Assembly: GCA_036788195.1 (NCBI GenBank)
Contig: DAIQNX010000009.1
Location: 30,906-94,905, forward strand
DNA length: 64,000 nt
Source of the DNA: CALFXN01 sp937957815
Lineage (GTDB): Bacteria; Synergistota; Synergistia; Synergistales; Aminobacteriaceae
Reading direction: 5' to 3'
Shown: positions 17,155 through 25,649 of the stretch, in pieces
Numbering within the stretch: the stretch's first letter is position 1
How the letters are laid out: the number at the start of each line of letters is the position of its first letter
Translations under genes and position numbers: made by a program
The notes under the pieces: generated by a model
What the model was told of the DNA's origin: nothing
What the model saw: only the letters and a program-made list of their open reading frames with translations
Databases searched by the model: none

Positions 17155-18152
17155 GAGGCCCGCTCCTTCCCGTTCTTTTCAGCCGCCGCGCGGACGGGGC
17201 AGGCAACTCTGTGCCCGGGTTCGATCTCGACGAAAGCCGGGGTTTCGCGAGAACACGATTCGACCGCGTACGGGCACCTCGGATGAAAGGAACAACCGGT
17301 CGGCAGGTTCGTGGGGTCCGGCATCAGTCCCATGATCGTCTTCAGCTCATCCCGATCCTCTTCGAGATCGGGTATCGAATTGAACAGACCTTCCGTATAG
17401 GGATGGACGTGTCGTTCGAAAAGCGTCTTCGTGTCGGCGTATTCGACGACGCGCCCGGCGTACATGATCGCGACCCTGTCGCAGATTTCGGCGACGATGC
17501 CGAGGTCGTGGGTGATCATGATCATCGATGTGTTGTATTGTCTCTTGAGGTCCTTCATGAGCTCGAGAACCTGCGCCTGAATCGTGACGTCGAGCGCCGT
17601 GGTCGGTTCGTCCGCTATGAGAAGCGCCGGATCGCAGGCAAGCGCTATGGCGATCACGACGCGCTGCTTCATACCGCCGCTGAACTGGTGCGGATAGTCC
17701 TTCGCGCGTTCCGGGCGGATCCCGACGACTTCGAGCATCCTGACGGCCTGCTCGAGAGCCTCCGTCTCGTTCACGTCGCGATGCAGCGATATCATTTCGG
17801 CGATCTGCCTGTCGACGGTCATGACGGGGTTGAGACTCGTCATGGGGTCCTGGAAGATCATCGCGATCCTGCCGCCGCGGATCGAACGCATTTCCGCCTC
17901 GCTCTTCGCCAGGAGGTCTTCGCCCCTGAAAATGATTTTCCCACCCTTGTACGCTCCGGGAGGACTCGGGATCAGGCGCATGATGCCGAGCGCTGTCGTC
18001 GTCTTGCCGGCACCGGTTTCGCCGACGAAGCCGAGCGTTTCTCCATACCCCAGTTCGAGGTACAAGTGCTCAACGGCGCGGACGCGTCCGGCCTCCGTTT
18101 CGTAGTGGATCGTGAGATCCTGTATATCGAGAAGCAATTCCCGTTCGTTCAT
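17151..18152 (-). CDS. Peptide ABC transporter ATP-binding protein (OppD/DppD type)
   Basis: This 333-residue ATPase pairs with the downstream OppF-type subunit to power peptide uptake. It has Walker A (GETGAGKTT), the Q-loop (MIFQDPMTSLNP), a signature motif (QFSGGMKQRV) and Walker B (LLIADEPTTALDV). The C-terminal oligopeptide extension has the cysteine pattern CSFHPRCPYAVESC. The stop overlaps the start of the oppF-type gene as ATGA. It is the third of five transporter-component genes in the operon. Confidence 0.95.
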   Translation of the reverse strand: MNERELLLDIQDLTIHYETEAGRVRAVEHLYLELGYGETLGFVGETGAGKTTTALGIMRLIPSPPGAYKGGKIIFRGEDLLAKSEAEMRSIRGGRIAMIFQDPMTSLNPVMTVDRQIAEMISLHRDVNETEALEQAVRMLEVVGIRPERAKDYPHQFSGGMKQRVVIAIALACDPALLIADEPTTALDVTIQAQVLELMKDLKRQYNTSMIMITHDLGIVAEICDRVAIMYAGRVVEYADTKTLFERHVHPYTEGLFNSIPDLEEDRDELKTIMGLMPDPTNLPTGCSFHPRCPYAVESCSRETPAFVEIEPGHRVACPVRAAAEKNGKERAS

Positions 18153-18168
18153 CGCCCAGTCTTCACTC

Positions 18169-19035
18169 CTATCGCTTCAGCTTCGGGTCCAGCGCGTCGC
18201 GCAGGCCGTCACCCACGAAGTTGAGCGCCAGAATCGTAATCATGATCGCAAGTCCGGGGAACAGCGTCATGTAAGGATAATCCCGGATGTAACTGCGTCC
18301 GCCGGAGAGCATCGCTCCCCATTCCGGAATCGGCGGCTGGATGCCGAGGCCGATGAAGGAAAGTCCCGCCGCCGTGAGGATCGCCGTCGCGACGCCGAGT
18401 GTGGCCTGAACGATGATCGGAGCGAGGCAGTTGGGGATGATATGTTTGAAGATAATCCTGAGATCGGAAGAGCCGACGGCTTTCGCGGCCTCGACGAACT
18501 CCTGTCCTCGGATCGAGAGCACCGATCCCCGGACGATTCTCGCGTAGTTCGGAATCGCGGAGATTCCGACCGCTATCATGAGGTTGAAGAGGCCGGGGCC
18601 AAGCGACGCGGCGATGGCTATGGCAAGAAGGATCGACGGGATCGAGAGGAGAATGTCCATGACCCTCATCAGGGTGTTGTCGATCTTGCCGCCGTAGTAC
18701 CCGGCGACAGCCCCGAGGAATCCTCCGATGAACATCGAGATTCCGACGGCGATGAACCCGACCTGGAGCGAGATGCGCGCTCCGTAGACGATCCGGCTGA
18801 AGATGTCGCGTCCGAACTCGTCCGTGCCGAAGATGTACGCCGACGACGGAGACTCGAACGCGTGCATGAGATTCTGCTTGGAATACGTGAAGGGAGCGAT
18901 GACATTCGCGAAGATCGCCATGATGAACAGAACCGCGATCAAGATAAGCCCGACGACCGCCATGGGGCTCTTCTTGAGGCGATGCCAGACCTCCATGATG
19001 CCGCTCCGTCGTTTCTGAACAGTCTGCGTACTCAT
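18169..19035 (-). CDS. Peptide ABC transporter permease (OppC/DppC type)
   Basis: The 288-residue inner-membrane protein has a long N-terminal leader before the first helix and about six transmembrane helices, as in OppC/DppC. The conserved EAA loop is at EAAKAVGSSDLRIIFKHIIP, which contacts an ATPase. An OppC N-terminal domain segment (LMHAFESPSSAYIFGTDEFG) is also present; the phrase GTDEFGRDIF is a strong marker of this subunit. The gene follows the OppB-type gene by 17 bases. Confidence 0.95.
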   Translation of the reverse strand: MSTQTVQKRRSGIMEVWHRLKKSPMAVVGLILIAVLFIMAIFANVIAPFTYSKQNLMHAFESPSSAYIFGTDEFGRDIFSRIVYGARISLQVGFIAVGISMFIGGFLGAVAGYYGGKIDNTLMRVMDILLSIPSILLAIAIAASLGPGLFNLMIAVGISAIPNYARIVRGSVLSIRGQEFVEAAKAVGSSDLRIIFKHIIPNCLAPIIVQATLGVATAILTAAGLSFIGLGIQPPIPEWGAMLSGGRSYIRDYPYMTLFPGLAIMITILALNFVGDGLRDALDPKLKR

Positions 19036-19052
19036 TTCGTCTCCTCCCGAAC

Positions 19053-19982
19053 CTAGCGGTACTGCGCCTTGATGCGTGGGTCGACGAAGGCGTACAGAAG
19101 GTCGACAAGCAGATTCACGATGCTGAACGCCACCGCGACGTAGAGAACGCCGCCCTGGACCAGCGGATAATCGCGCATCTTGATGGCTTCGACCATGAGC
19201 CGGCCGACGCCGGGGATCGAGAAGATCGACTCGGTCAGGATGGCTCCGCCGAGAAGATGACCGAACTGCAATCCCACGATCGTGACGATTGGAATCAGCG
19301 CGTTTCCGAGCGCGTGGCGCCAGATGACCTTCCCTTCCGTTTGCCCTTTGGCTCGCGCGGTACGGATATAGTCTGACCGGATGACCTCGAGCATGCTCGA
19401 CCGCGTCATCCGCGTCACGATCGCGATGACCTGCGCGGACAGGGCCACGGAGGGAAGCACCATCGCCGAGAACGTGTCGAATCCCGAGGAGGGGAACCAG
19501 CCGAGCCTGACGGAGAAGAGCAGGATCAGCAGAAGCCCCAGCCAGAAGACCGGCATCGAGAGACCGACCAGGGCGAAGAACATCGTGATCGAATCGAAAA
19601 GGGAGTATTGCTTTATGGCCGATATAATGCCGAAGGGAATGCCGAGGCAGATCGCGATGATGACCGAAAAGGCGGCCAGTTTGATCGTCGACGGGAACGC
19701 CGAGAGGATTTCATCGGAAACCGGACGTTTCGTCACATACGACCTTCCGATATCCCCCTTGAATGCGGCCTTGCCGACATAACGCACGAACTGGACGATA
19801 AAGGGATCGTCAAGCCCCTCCTTGACCCGGAACTGCTGTACCGCTTCTTCCGTTGCCTGATCTCCGAGAACCATACGCGCGGGATCACCCGGCGTCAGGT
19901 ACAGGAGACTGAACACGATGAAGGTCACGCCGATGAGAACGGGAATCAGCGAGAGGACCCTTCGGAAAATGTATTTGAGCAT
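19053..19982 (-). CDS. Peptide ABC transporter permease (OppB/DppB type)
   Basis: The 309-residue permease begins with the OppB signature LKYIFRRVLSLIPVLIGVTFIVF and has about six helices. The ATPase-docking loop reads YIRTARAKGQTEGKVIWRHA, with the expected alanine-lysine-glycine core. It pairs with the OppC-type protein to form the channel. It is separated from the upstream binding-protein gene by 117 bases that contain a terminator-like hairpin, so it is probably made at a lower level than the binding protein. Confidence 0.95.
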   Translation of the reverse strand: MLKYIFRRVLSLIPVLIGVTFIVFSLLYLTPGDPARMVLGDQATEEAVQQFRVKEGLDDPFIVQFVRYVGKAAFKGDIGRSYVTKRPVSDEILSAFPSTIKLAAFSVIIAICLGIPFGIISAIKQYSLFDSITMFFALVGLSMPVFWLGLLLILLFSVRLGWFPSSGFDTFSAMVLPSVALSAQVIAIVTRMTRSSMLEVIRSDYIRTARAKGQTEGKVIWRHALGNALIPIVTIVGLQFGHLLGGAILTESIFSIPGVGRLMVEAIKMRDYPLVQGGVLYVAVAFSIVNLLVDLLYAFVDPRIKAQYR

Positions 19983-20000
19983 CCGTTTCCACCCTTCCTC

Positions 20001-20039
20001 AAAAAATGCAGGAGCATAGAATAGTCCCCATGCTCCTGC
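20001..20039 (-). terminator. Attenuator-type terminator between binding-protein and permease genes
   Basis: On the minus strand a perfect 10-base-pair stem (GCAGGAGCAT / ATGCTCCTGC) with a 12-base loop is followed by ATTTTTT. It lies inside the peptide-transport operon, directly after the binding-protein gene. Partial read-through would give more binding protein than membrane parts. Confidence 0.88.
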
Positions 20040-20099
20040 TCCCGTACGTTTTCAGTGCCTGTGTCGCCGCGGAAAAATCCGCGACGAAACGTCACGTTC

Positions 20100-21611
20100 C
20101 TATTCGAAGGAAACGTTCGTCAGGACGTGATACCCGCGCGGGCTGGGCTGGAAGCCCTTGACATTCTTCTGGGTTCCGCAGATCTGCTCGTCGTTGTGAA
20201 GGTAAATCCACGGCTTCAGGGAATCGATTTTCTCCTGAAGATCCTTATAGAGTTTCTCGCGCTCCGGACCATTCGGCAACGCTTTGCCCTGTTCCATCAT
20301 TTTGTCGACTTCGGGGTTCGAGAAGTAGGAGAAGTTCGTGCTCCCCGCCATCGAGGAGTGGAATACTCCGGAGACGGCGAACTCGGGATCCGGAACCGAG
20401 GCAACCCAACCAAGGATGAACATGTCGTGTGTCTTCTGCTTGAGTCCGTCGAGATATGCTCCCCACTCGAGAACCTTGATTTCAGCCTTTATACCGACTT
20501 CCTCAAGCTGGCTCTGGATGATCGTCGCCATATCGATGCGTTCCTTGCGCTCATTTGTCCAGATCTGGACGTTCAGGGGCAGTTTGACACCGGCTTCCGC
20601 AAGGAGCTTCTTTGCCTTCTCGACATCCTGAACATGCGGCTTCGCGTCCTTTATGGCATACAGGATGTTCGGAGCGATCGGTGCCACAGGGGCCTTGCCG
20701 ACTCCACGCCAGACGGCTTTCTGGATTCCCACCGTGTCAAGTGCAAGACTGACGGCTTCGCGAACCTTTACGTTGTCGAAAGGCGGTTTCGAGCAGTTCA
20801 GTCCCATATAGGTCGTCGAGTTATCAACGACGCGCATCAGAGAAAGCTTGGGGTTTTCCTGAACTCTCTTGAGATCGTTCGTCGTAATCTGGTAAGCGAT
20901 GTCTATCGCGCCGCTTTCGAGCTCGATCGTGCGGTTCGTCGCCTCCGGAATGGAGCGCATGACAAGCGTCTTGTAAGCCGGCTTCTTGCCCCAGTATTCT
21001 TCATTCCTCTCAAGCGTGATCCTGTCGCCCTTCGCCCAGCTCTTGAACTTGAAGGGACCCGTTCCGACAGGATTCATGCCGTAACTGTCACCCGCAGCCT
21101 CGACGGCTTTCTTGTTGAGAATGCTGCCGCACGTGTGCGTCAGAGCCATCAAAAACGGCGTGAAGGGGCGTTTCATCTTGAAGACGACCGTATAATCGTC
21201 AATGGCCTCGATCGTATCGATATCGTCGACGTACTGGCGGATGGAGGCGCCTGCCGGGGTTTTTGCACGTTCAAAGGTGTACTTGACGTCGGCCGCCTTC
21301 ATTTCCTCGCCGTTATGAAACTTGACACCCTTGCGAAGGGAAAATTTATACGTCAGGTTATCGACGATCTCGTACTTTTCAGCAAGTTGCGGAACCGGCT
21401 TGCCATCTGGTCCGAGAGCAAGAAGATTGTCATAGACATGGAGGCACATTCCGGAAGTCGCAACATCATTCGTCGCGATCGGATCAAGAGTCTTTGCATC
21501 GTAGATGTTCGCGACGATCAACGTATCCTTCGCGAGCGCGACGCCCGCGAACGCGCCGGCGAAGATTGCCGCCGCTGCCGCAAGAAGTGCCAGTTTCGTG
21601 AAACGCTTCAT
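20100..21611 (-). CDS. Peptide ABC transporter substrate-binding protein (family 5)
   Basis: The 503-residue protein is a secreted binding protein of the DppA/OppA/GsiB family. The signal peptide ends at about residue 27 (GVALA-KDT), with no lipobox cysteine, so it is a soluble periplasmic protein, consistent with a Gram-negative envelope. Family signatures are VYDNLLALGPDGKPVPQLAE, YKFSLRKGVKFHNGEEM and MNPVGTGPFKFKSW. Substrate is probably a short peptide, given the M42 peptidase in the operon; glutathione or another ligand cannot be ruled out. AAAAGGAG precedes the start. Confidence 0.95.
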   Translation of the reverse strand: MKRFTKLALLAAAAAIFAGAFAGVALAKDTLIVANIYDAKTLDPIATNDVATSGMCLHVYDNLLALGPDGKPVPQLAEKYEIVDNLTYKFSLRKGVKFHNGEEMKAADVKYTFERAKTPAGASIRQYVDDIDTIEAIDDYTVVFKMKRPFTPFLMALTHTCGSILNKKAVEAAGDSYGMNPVGTGPFKFKSWAKGDRITLERNEEYWGKKPAYKTLVMRSIPEATNRTIELESGAIDIAYQITTNDLKRVQENPKLSLMRVVDNSTTYMGLNCSKPPFDNVKVREAVSLALDTVGIQKAVWRGVGKAPVAPIAPNILYAIKDAKPHVQDVEKAKKLLAEAGVKLPLNVQIWTNERKERIDMATIIQSQLEEVGIKAEIKVLEWGAYLDGLKQKTHDMFILGWVASVPDPEFAVSGVFHSSMAGSTNFSYFSNPEVDKMMEQGKALPNGPEREKLYKDLQEKIDSLKPWIYLHNDEQICGTQKNVKGFQPSPRGYHVLTNVSFE

Positions 21612-21688
21612 CCTTCCATCTCCTTTTCTTGTGTGAAATTGAGTTCCCTCTTGGTGATGTTTCCCGCTGAAGCTAACTGCATTTCACT

Positions 21689-21780
21689 TACCCGGGTAAA
21701 AAGAAACTGCCAGAACCCAGCAGAGGACTGGGTCCATTTGCCGATACTGGATTATGAAGGTTCCCGTCGTTTCAGTCAAC
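21689..21780 (-). promoter_or_regulatory. Promoter and structured leader of the peptide-transport operon
   Basis: On the minus strand TTGACT (21780-21775), a 17-base spacer and CATAAT (21757-21752) form a good promoter, giving a leader of about 130 bases. The leader contains an inverted repeat, ACCCAG-N7-CTGGGT (21716-21734), soon followed by the run TTTCTTTTT. A 12-base palindrome, TTACCCGGGTAA (21689-21700), comes next. The pieces could be an operator or an attenuator; no known riboswitch was recognised. Confidence 0.6.
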
Positions 21781-21858
21781 TCAGTTTTGCGCTTATACTG
21801 TATTCTGCGTCATTGCTTCGCGTCCCCCGATATCCAACTTACAAGCGAGGTGTTTCGT

Positions 21859-22617
21859 GTGCGTTCTCCAATCATCGGCATTCCATCCGGCGTTCTCCGT
21901 TCGGCGGATCCCCTTTCACCGGTTCCCGAACGATGTTGCGTTCCGAAGGACTACATCGACGCACTCAGAAGATGCAACGCATGCCCTCTCATCGTTCCCA
22001 CGGGAAAGGCGGACGGCTTCCCCGGCGATCTTTTCGAAATCGTCGACGGGATCCTTCTTCCTGGCGGTGCGGACGTCGACCCCGCCCTTTACGGCGAGGA
22101 GCCTCATCCGGCGATCGAGTATTTCGATCCGGAACAGGACGTTTTTCACATCGCGACGGCACTGGAAGCCATATCGAGAGATCTTCCACTCCTCGGCATA
22201 TGCCGTGGAGAACAGATCCTCAACGTGGCTCTCGGAGGGACGCTCCATCAGGACCTTCCCTCGCTGCGGCAGAATCTCGTATGCCACGATCAGAAAGCCG
22301 ACCGCCGCAACGCGACGCACAGCGTTCTCGCGGAAGAGAACTCGCTCGTCGCTTCCCTTTTCGGGGCGCGATTCAGGACCAACAGCTTCCACCATCAGGC
22401 CGTGAAAACTCTTGGCGACGGGCTCGTCGTCACCGCCAGGGCCTCAGACGGAATCATCGAAGCGGTGGAGATGAAGGAAAAAACCTTCGTCATCGGCGTC
22501 CAGTGGCATCCTGAGATGCTCGTCGCAGGAGGGGACGGGATGCTTCCGCTCTTTCGCCGCTTCCTCGAAGCGGCTTCCTCTCGAAGAAGCGAACGTCCCG
22601 TACGCGAAGGGTGGTGA
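21859..22617 (+). CDS. Class I glutamine amidotransferase-like hydrolase (peptidase C26, PuuD type)
   Basis: The 252-residue protein belongs to the gamma-glutamyl-GABA hydrolase/peptidase C26 group, which cleaves gamma-glutamyl bonds. The catalytic triad is visible: Cys115 in LLGICRGEQILN, and His217 and Glu219 in VQWHPEM. The oxyanion region is LLPGGADVDP. The start chosen is GTG 21859 (RSPIIGIPSG follows), with GAGG eight bases upstream; the open frame continues 35 codons further 5' but that part does not match the family. It is divergent from the peptide-transport operon, so a role in peptide or gamma-glutamyl compound breakdown fits. Confidence 0.9.
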   Translation: MRSPIIGIPSGVLRSADPLSPVPERCCVPKDYIDALRRCNACPLIVPTGKADGFPGDLFEIVDGILLPGGADVDPALYGEEPHPAIEYFDPEQDVFHIATALEAISRDLPLLGICRGEQILNVALGGTLHQDLPSLRQNLVCHDQKADRRNATHSVLAEENSLVASLFGARFRTNSFHHQAVKTLGDGLVVTARASDGIIEAVEMKEKTFVIGVQWHPEMLVAGGDGMLPLFRRFLEAASSRRSERPVREGW

Positions 22618-22685
22618 GTTTCACCCCACCGCCCGGAACTCCCGAACCATGTCTATAATGAGTCACCGGAACGTGAAGGAAGCGA

Positions 22686-23921
22686 ATGGAGGGGATTGCC
22701 ACGATTACGAGATCACTTATTGAACGCGTTTTTTCTGCGGCCAGCATCGAGAGATGGAACGATCACCCCCATCCATCTTCCTTTTCCGAACTCGGCAAGC
22801 AGGCGCACAAGATGGTCATCGCATACGTTCTCGCGCGGAGAGAAATCGACCTTGGGCACGGCCCCATCGATTGGACGGAGCTCATTGAAGGAGGGATTTT
22901 CGAGTTCCTTCACAGGGTGCTCCTCACGGACATCAAGCCCCCGGTCTTTCACAGATTCATGGAAGACCGGGAACAGAGGCGAAAGCTCAACGTCTGGGTG
23001 GCATCGCAGTACCGTCCCGACCTCGAGTACCTCCCGGGAGGCCTCTCCGGGCGTTTCGAGCGATATATCCTTTCCGATGCGACGTCACCGGAGCGGCGTA
23101 TCCTGCGGGCCGCACACTACCTCGCGACGAAATGGGAGTTCGATTTCGTGTACGAGTGGAGCCGGAGGATGTACCGCATCGAGGAGACCCGCAAGGAAAT
23201 CTACAGCCAGGTCGAGGATCTCGCGGACATCCCTTCGGTCCGGGAGATCCTCACGGCCTGGGAGGCGCCCGATGACCAGAAGGGAGTTCTCGGGTTCGTT
23301 TCCCTCGTCGGCCAGCTCGGATTCCAGAAGAGATGGGCGCAGACGCCGCGCATCCCGCAGACATCCGTCCTCGGACACCTGCTTTTCGTGGCGATCCTGT
23401 CGTATCTCGTCGCACTCGAGATCGGGGCCTGTCCCCGCCGCGCGTACAACGACTTTTTCGGCGGACTCTTCCATGACCTCCCGGAGGTTCTCACGCGCGA
23501 TATCATCTCGCCGGTCAAGAATTCGGTCGAAGGGTTCGACGACATGATCCGGCGTTACGAGCGCAAGGCGATGGAGGGAAAGATCTATCCGCTGCTTCCG
23601 GAATCGTGGATCGCCGAGATCGCGTATTTCACCGAAGACGAGTTCCGGAACAAGATATGGCCCGAAAGCGACGCCATGCCGACTGTTTTCGCGGACGCGG
23701 ATATGTCGGGGGACCACAACAATCCGGAATCGAACCCGCTTGACGGACGCGTCATAGAGGCCTGCGACAAACTCGCCGCGTATATCGAGGCGTCGCTCTC
23801 GATCCGGCTCGGGATTACATCCTCCGCACTCGTCGAGGGACGCGAGAAGATCTATCAGCGTTTCAACAGGTATACCCTGTCTGGGTTCCACATGGGGACG
23901 CTGTTCGATTACTTTCGATGA
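22686..23921 (+). CDS. HD-domain hydrolase (YfbR-like nucleotidase group)
   Basis: The 411-residue protein has an HD metal-dependent phosphohydrolase domain in its C-terminal half. The first histidine is in SVLGHLLFVAILSYLVA, the HD pair in GLFHDLPEVLTRDIISPVKN, and the last aspartate in ACDKLAAYIEA. The stretch HDxxEVxxxDxxxPVK resembles YfbR 5'-deoxynucleotidases, but this protein is about twice as long. The extra N-terminal part has a separate HAHKMVIAYVLARRE-like helix pattern that I do not recognise. Start ATG 22686 has GGAAG upstream. The 3' end overlaps the convergent M20 gene by 13 bases. Confidence 0.82.
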   Translation: MEGIATITRSLIERVFSAASIERWNDHPHPSSFSELGKQAHKMVIAYVLARREIDLGHGPIDWTELIEGGIFEFLHRVLLTDIKPPVFHRFMEDREQRRKLNVWVASQYRPDLEYLPGGLSGRFERYILSDATSPERRILRAAHYLATKWEFDFVYEWSRRMYRIEETRKEIYSQVEDLADIPSVREILTAWEAPDDQKGVLGFVSLVGQLGFQKRWAQTPRIPQTSVLGHLLFVAILSYLVALEIGACPRRAYNDFFGGLFHDLPEVLTRDIISPVKNSVEGFDDMIRRYERKAMEGKIYPLLPESWIAEIAYFTEDEFRNKIWPESDAMPTVFADADMSGDHNNPESNPLDGRVIEACDKLAAYIEASLSIRLGITSSALVEGREKIYQRFNRYTLSGFHMGTLFDYFR

Positions 23922-25123
23922 CCCTCCCGGAGAAAACGAAGGCACGCTCCGGCGCAGACCGAGGAAGCAACCGCGATCGATCCTTCGTCCGGAGCGAATT
24001 CCGGTGAGTGGAGCGGGGCGGCATTCGCCTGCGAGGCCGTTCCGAGAAGGAAGTACGTTCCGGGAACGCGCTCGAGAAAGTACGCGAAGTCGTCCACTCC
24101 CATGCTCGGTTCCGTGATCTCGCGGACGTTCTCCCGCCCGAGGGCATCCGCCGCGCAGTTCCCGACGAACGCCGTGATTGCCGGGTCGTTGACGAGACAT
24201 GGATATCCTTCGTGTCTCGTCAACGAGCATTCCGCTCCGAAAGCGGCCGCGACATCCGTCACGATCTCCCGGATTTTCCCGAGGAGACGTGAGCGCGAAT
24301 CGCCGGAAAGGGTCCGCAAAATGCCTTTCATCGAAACGGAGTCGGCCACGACGTTCCGCGCTCTTCCTCCGGAAATCTCACCGATCGTGAGGACGGCGTG
24401 ATCGCGGGGGTCGGTCATTCTCGCGACAGTGTGCTGCAATGCACAGACGATATGCGCCGCGACGACGACGGCATCGATCCCCCGCTGTGGTTCCGCGCCG
24501 TGACACCCTCGTCCGGAAATTCTAAAATCGAGCATATCCGACGCGGCACGGAAACGTCCGGGAGCCATTCCGACGCTGCCGACCGGCAGTTCCGGCGAAC
24601 AGTGAAACGAGAAGATCGCATCAAGAGTCGGATCGTCGATCGCTCCATCGAGAATCATCGGAAGCGCCCCACCGGACGTTTCCTCCGCCGGCTGGAAAAG
24701 AAAGACGACATTTCCTCGAAGGCGTTCGCGACGCCTCGAAAGAAGGCGGGCCGCCCCGAGGACTCCCGCAATATGGATATCGTGCCCGCAGGCGTGCATG
24801 ATTCCGGGATTCCGCGACGCGAACGGGGCTCCGGAACTTTCAGTGATCGGCAACGCGTCCATATCCGCGCGGAGGCCCGCCGTCCGGCCGGGAGCGACGC
24901 CGCGAAGCACGCCGACGATCCCCGTCCCGGCGCACCGCCTCGTCCGGACTCCGATTCGCACCAACTCGGCCTCGATCATTCCGGCAGTCCGTCCAAGGTC
25001 GAAATCCAGTTCCGGAAATTGATGGATCGCGCGCCGCACGGAAATCGGAACCCCGGCGTCATTACGCGCCTCGTCGAAAAGGGCGACCGCCTCGCCGGCG
25101 GTATCGTGAAGAGCTATACCCAT
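23909..25123 (-). CDS. M20D-family amidohydrolase (hippurate hydrolase / N-acyl-amino-acid deacylase type)
   Basis: The 404-residue protein is a classical M20D enzyme. It shows GLRADMDALPITE, IMHACGHDIHIAG (the cysteine and histidine bind metal), LFQPAEETSGGALPMI with the catalytic glutamate, and HSPEFAPDEGSI near the C-terminus. The last metal ligand thus looks intact. Enzymes of this family remove acyl groups from amino acids or split indole-acetyl or hippuryl conjugates. Start 25123 (MGIALHDTAGEA) was chosen over 25180 because AGGAG lies upstream and the longer form has an unlikely arginine-rich leader. It is divergent from the thioredoxin operon. Confidence 0.92.
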   Translation of the reverse strand: MGIALHDTAGEAVALFDEARNDAGVPISVRRAIHQFPELDFDLGRTAGMIEAELVRIGVRTRRCAGTGIVGVLRGVAPGRTAGLRADMDALPITESSGAPFASRNPGIMHACGHDIHIAGVLGAARLLSRRRERLRGNVVFLFQPAEETSGGALPMILDGAIDDPTLDAIFSFHCSPELPVGSVGMAPGRFRAASDMLDFRISGRGCHGAEPQRGIDAVVVAAHIVCALQHTVARMTDPRDHAVLTIGEISGGRARNVVADSVSMKGILRTLSGDSRSRLLGKIREIVTDVAAAFGAECSLTRHEGYPCLVNDPAITAFVGNCAADALGRENVREITEPSMGVDDFAYFLERVPGTYFLLGTASQANAAPLHSPEFAPDEGSIAVASSVCAGACLRFLREGHRK

Positions 25124-25141
25124 CTCCGTATTTCTCCTCTC

Positions 25142-25194
25142 TTGACGGGGTCCCTGACGCCGATATACTGATACCGTCATTTTCCAGAAAATGA
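25142..25194 (+). promoter_or_regulatory. Promoter and candidate ArsR operator of the thioredoxin-ccdA-arsR operon
   Basis: TTGACG (25142-25147), a 16-base spacer and TATACT (25164-25169) make a good plus-strand promoter. Eight bases downstream lies a perfect inverted repeat, TCATTTTC-CA-GAAAATGA (25177-25194), over the expected start of transcription. ArsR-family repressors bind such AT-rich palindromes. The operon encodes its own ArsR protein, so autorepression is inferred. Confidence 0.7.
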
Positions 25195-25234
25195 AAATGA
25201 ACTCTCACTGACCGTACGAACGGAGGAGATCGCC

Positions 25235-25645
25235 ATGTCCCCAAAGACCCGGAATGTAGTGATTATAGCGCTGGTTCTCGTTGCGGCCGCAGGAATCTTC
25301 GTAATGCGCAGACCGGAAGATACGACCGCGAAGGAACGGCCCGCAGTCCCCGGGAAGCTCCCGCTCGTCATGATCCTTCAGTCCCAGAGCTGCCCCGCGT
25401 GCAAGCAGATGTCGATCGTGCTGAAGCAGTTCTCCGAAAAATACGGGAAACAGGTTCTCGTCGAAGAGGTCGACATCATGCGGAATCCGCAGCTGGCGCA
25501 GGAATTCAAGGTCCGGTACATTCCGATGCTCGTCTTCAGGGACGGGCAGGGAAAGCTCCTCGGAACGCACGTCGGATACCTCCCCCTCGATTCTTTCATG
25601 AAAAAGCTCGGCGAGGTCGGGATCAGGGTCGACGAAGGGAAGTAG
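25235..25645 (+). CDS. Membrane-anchored thioredoxin-like protein
   Basis: The 136-residue protein has an uncleaved-looking N-terminal signal anchor (about residues 7-23, VVIIALVLVAAAGIFVM). A thioredoxin domain follows with the redox motif CPAC in LQSQSCPACKQM and the cis-proline in VRYIPMLVF. It faces the periplasm and would exchange electrons with the CcdA-like protein encoded four bases downstream. ATG 25235 has GGAGGAG upstream. It is the first gene of a three-gene operon that ends in an ArsR regulator. Confidence 0.9.
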   Translation: MSPKTRNVVIIALVLVAAAGIFVMRRPEDTTAKERPAVPGKLPLVMILQSQSCPACKQMSIVLKQFSEKYGKQVLVEEVDIMRNPQLAQEFKVRYIPMLVFRDGQGKLLGTHVGYLPLDSFMKKLGEVGIRVDEGK

Positions 25646-25649
25646 GCGG

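Noticed and set aside
20064..20083. A short inverted repeat (CGCGGA/TCCGCG) after the peptide-binding-protein gene
   Set aside because: It is short and has no T run; the real terminator at 20001-20039 is much stronger.
20055..22514. An 819-codon plus-strand open frame over the peptide-binding-protein gene
   Set aside because: It is antisense to a clear family 5 binding protein and runs out of frame through the C26 hydrolase; the composition is arginine- and leucine-rich shadow type.
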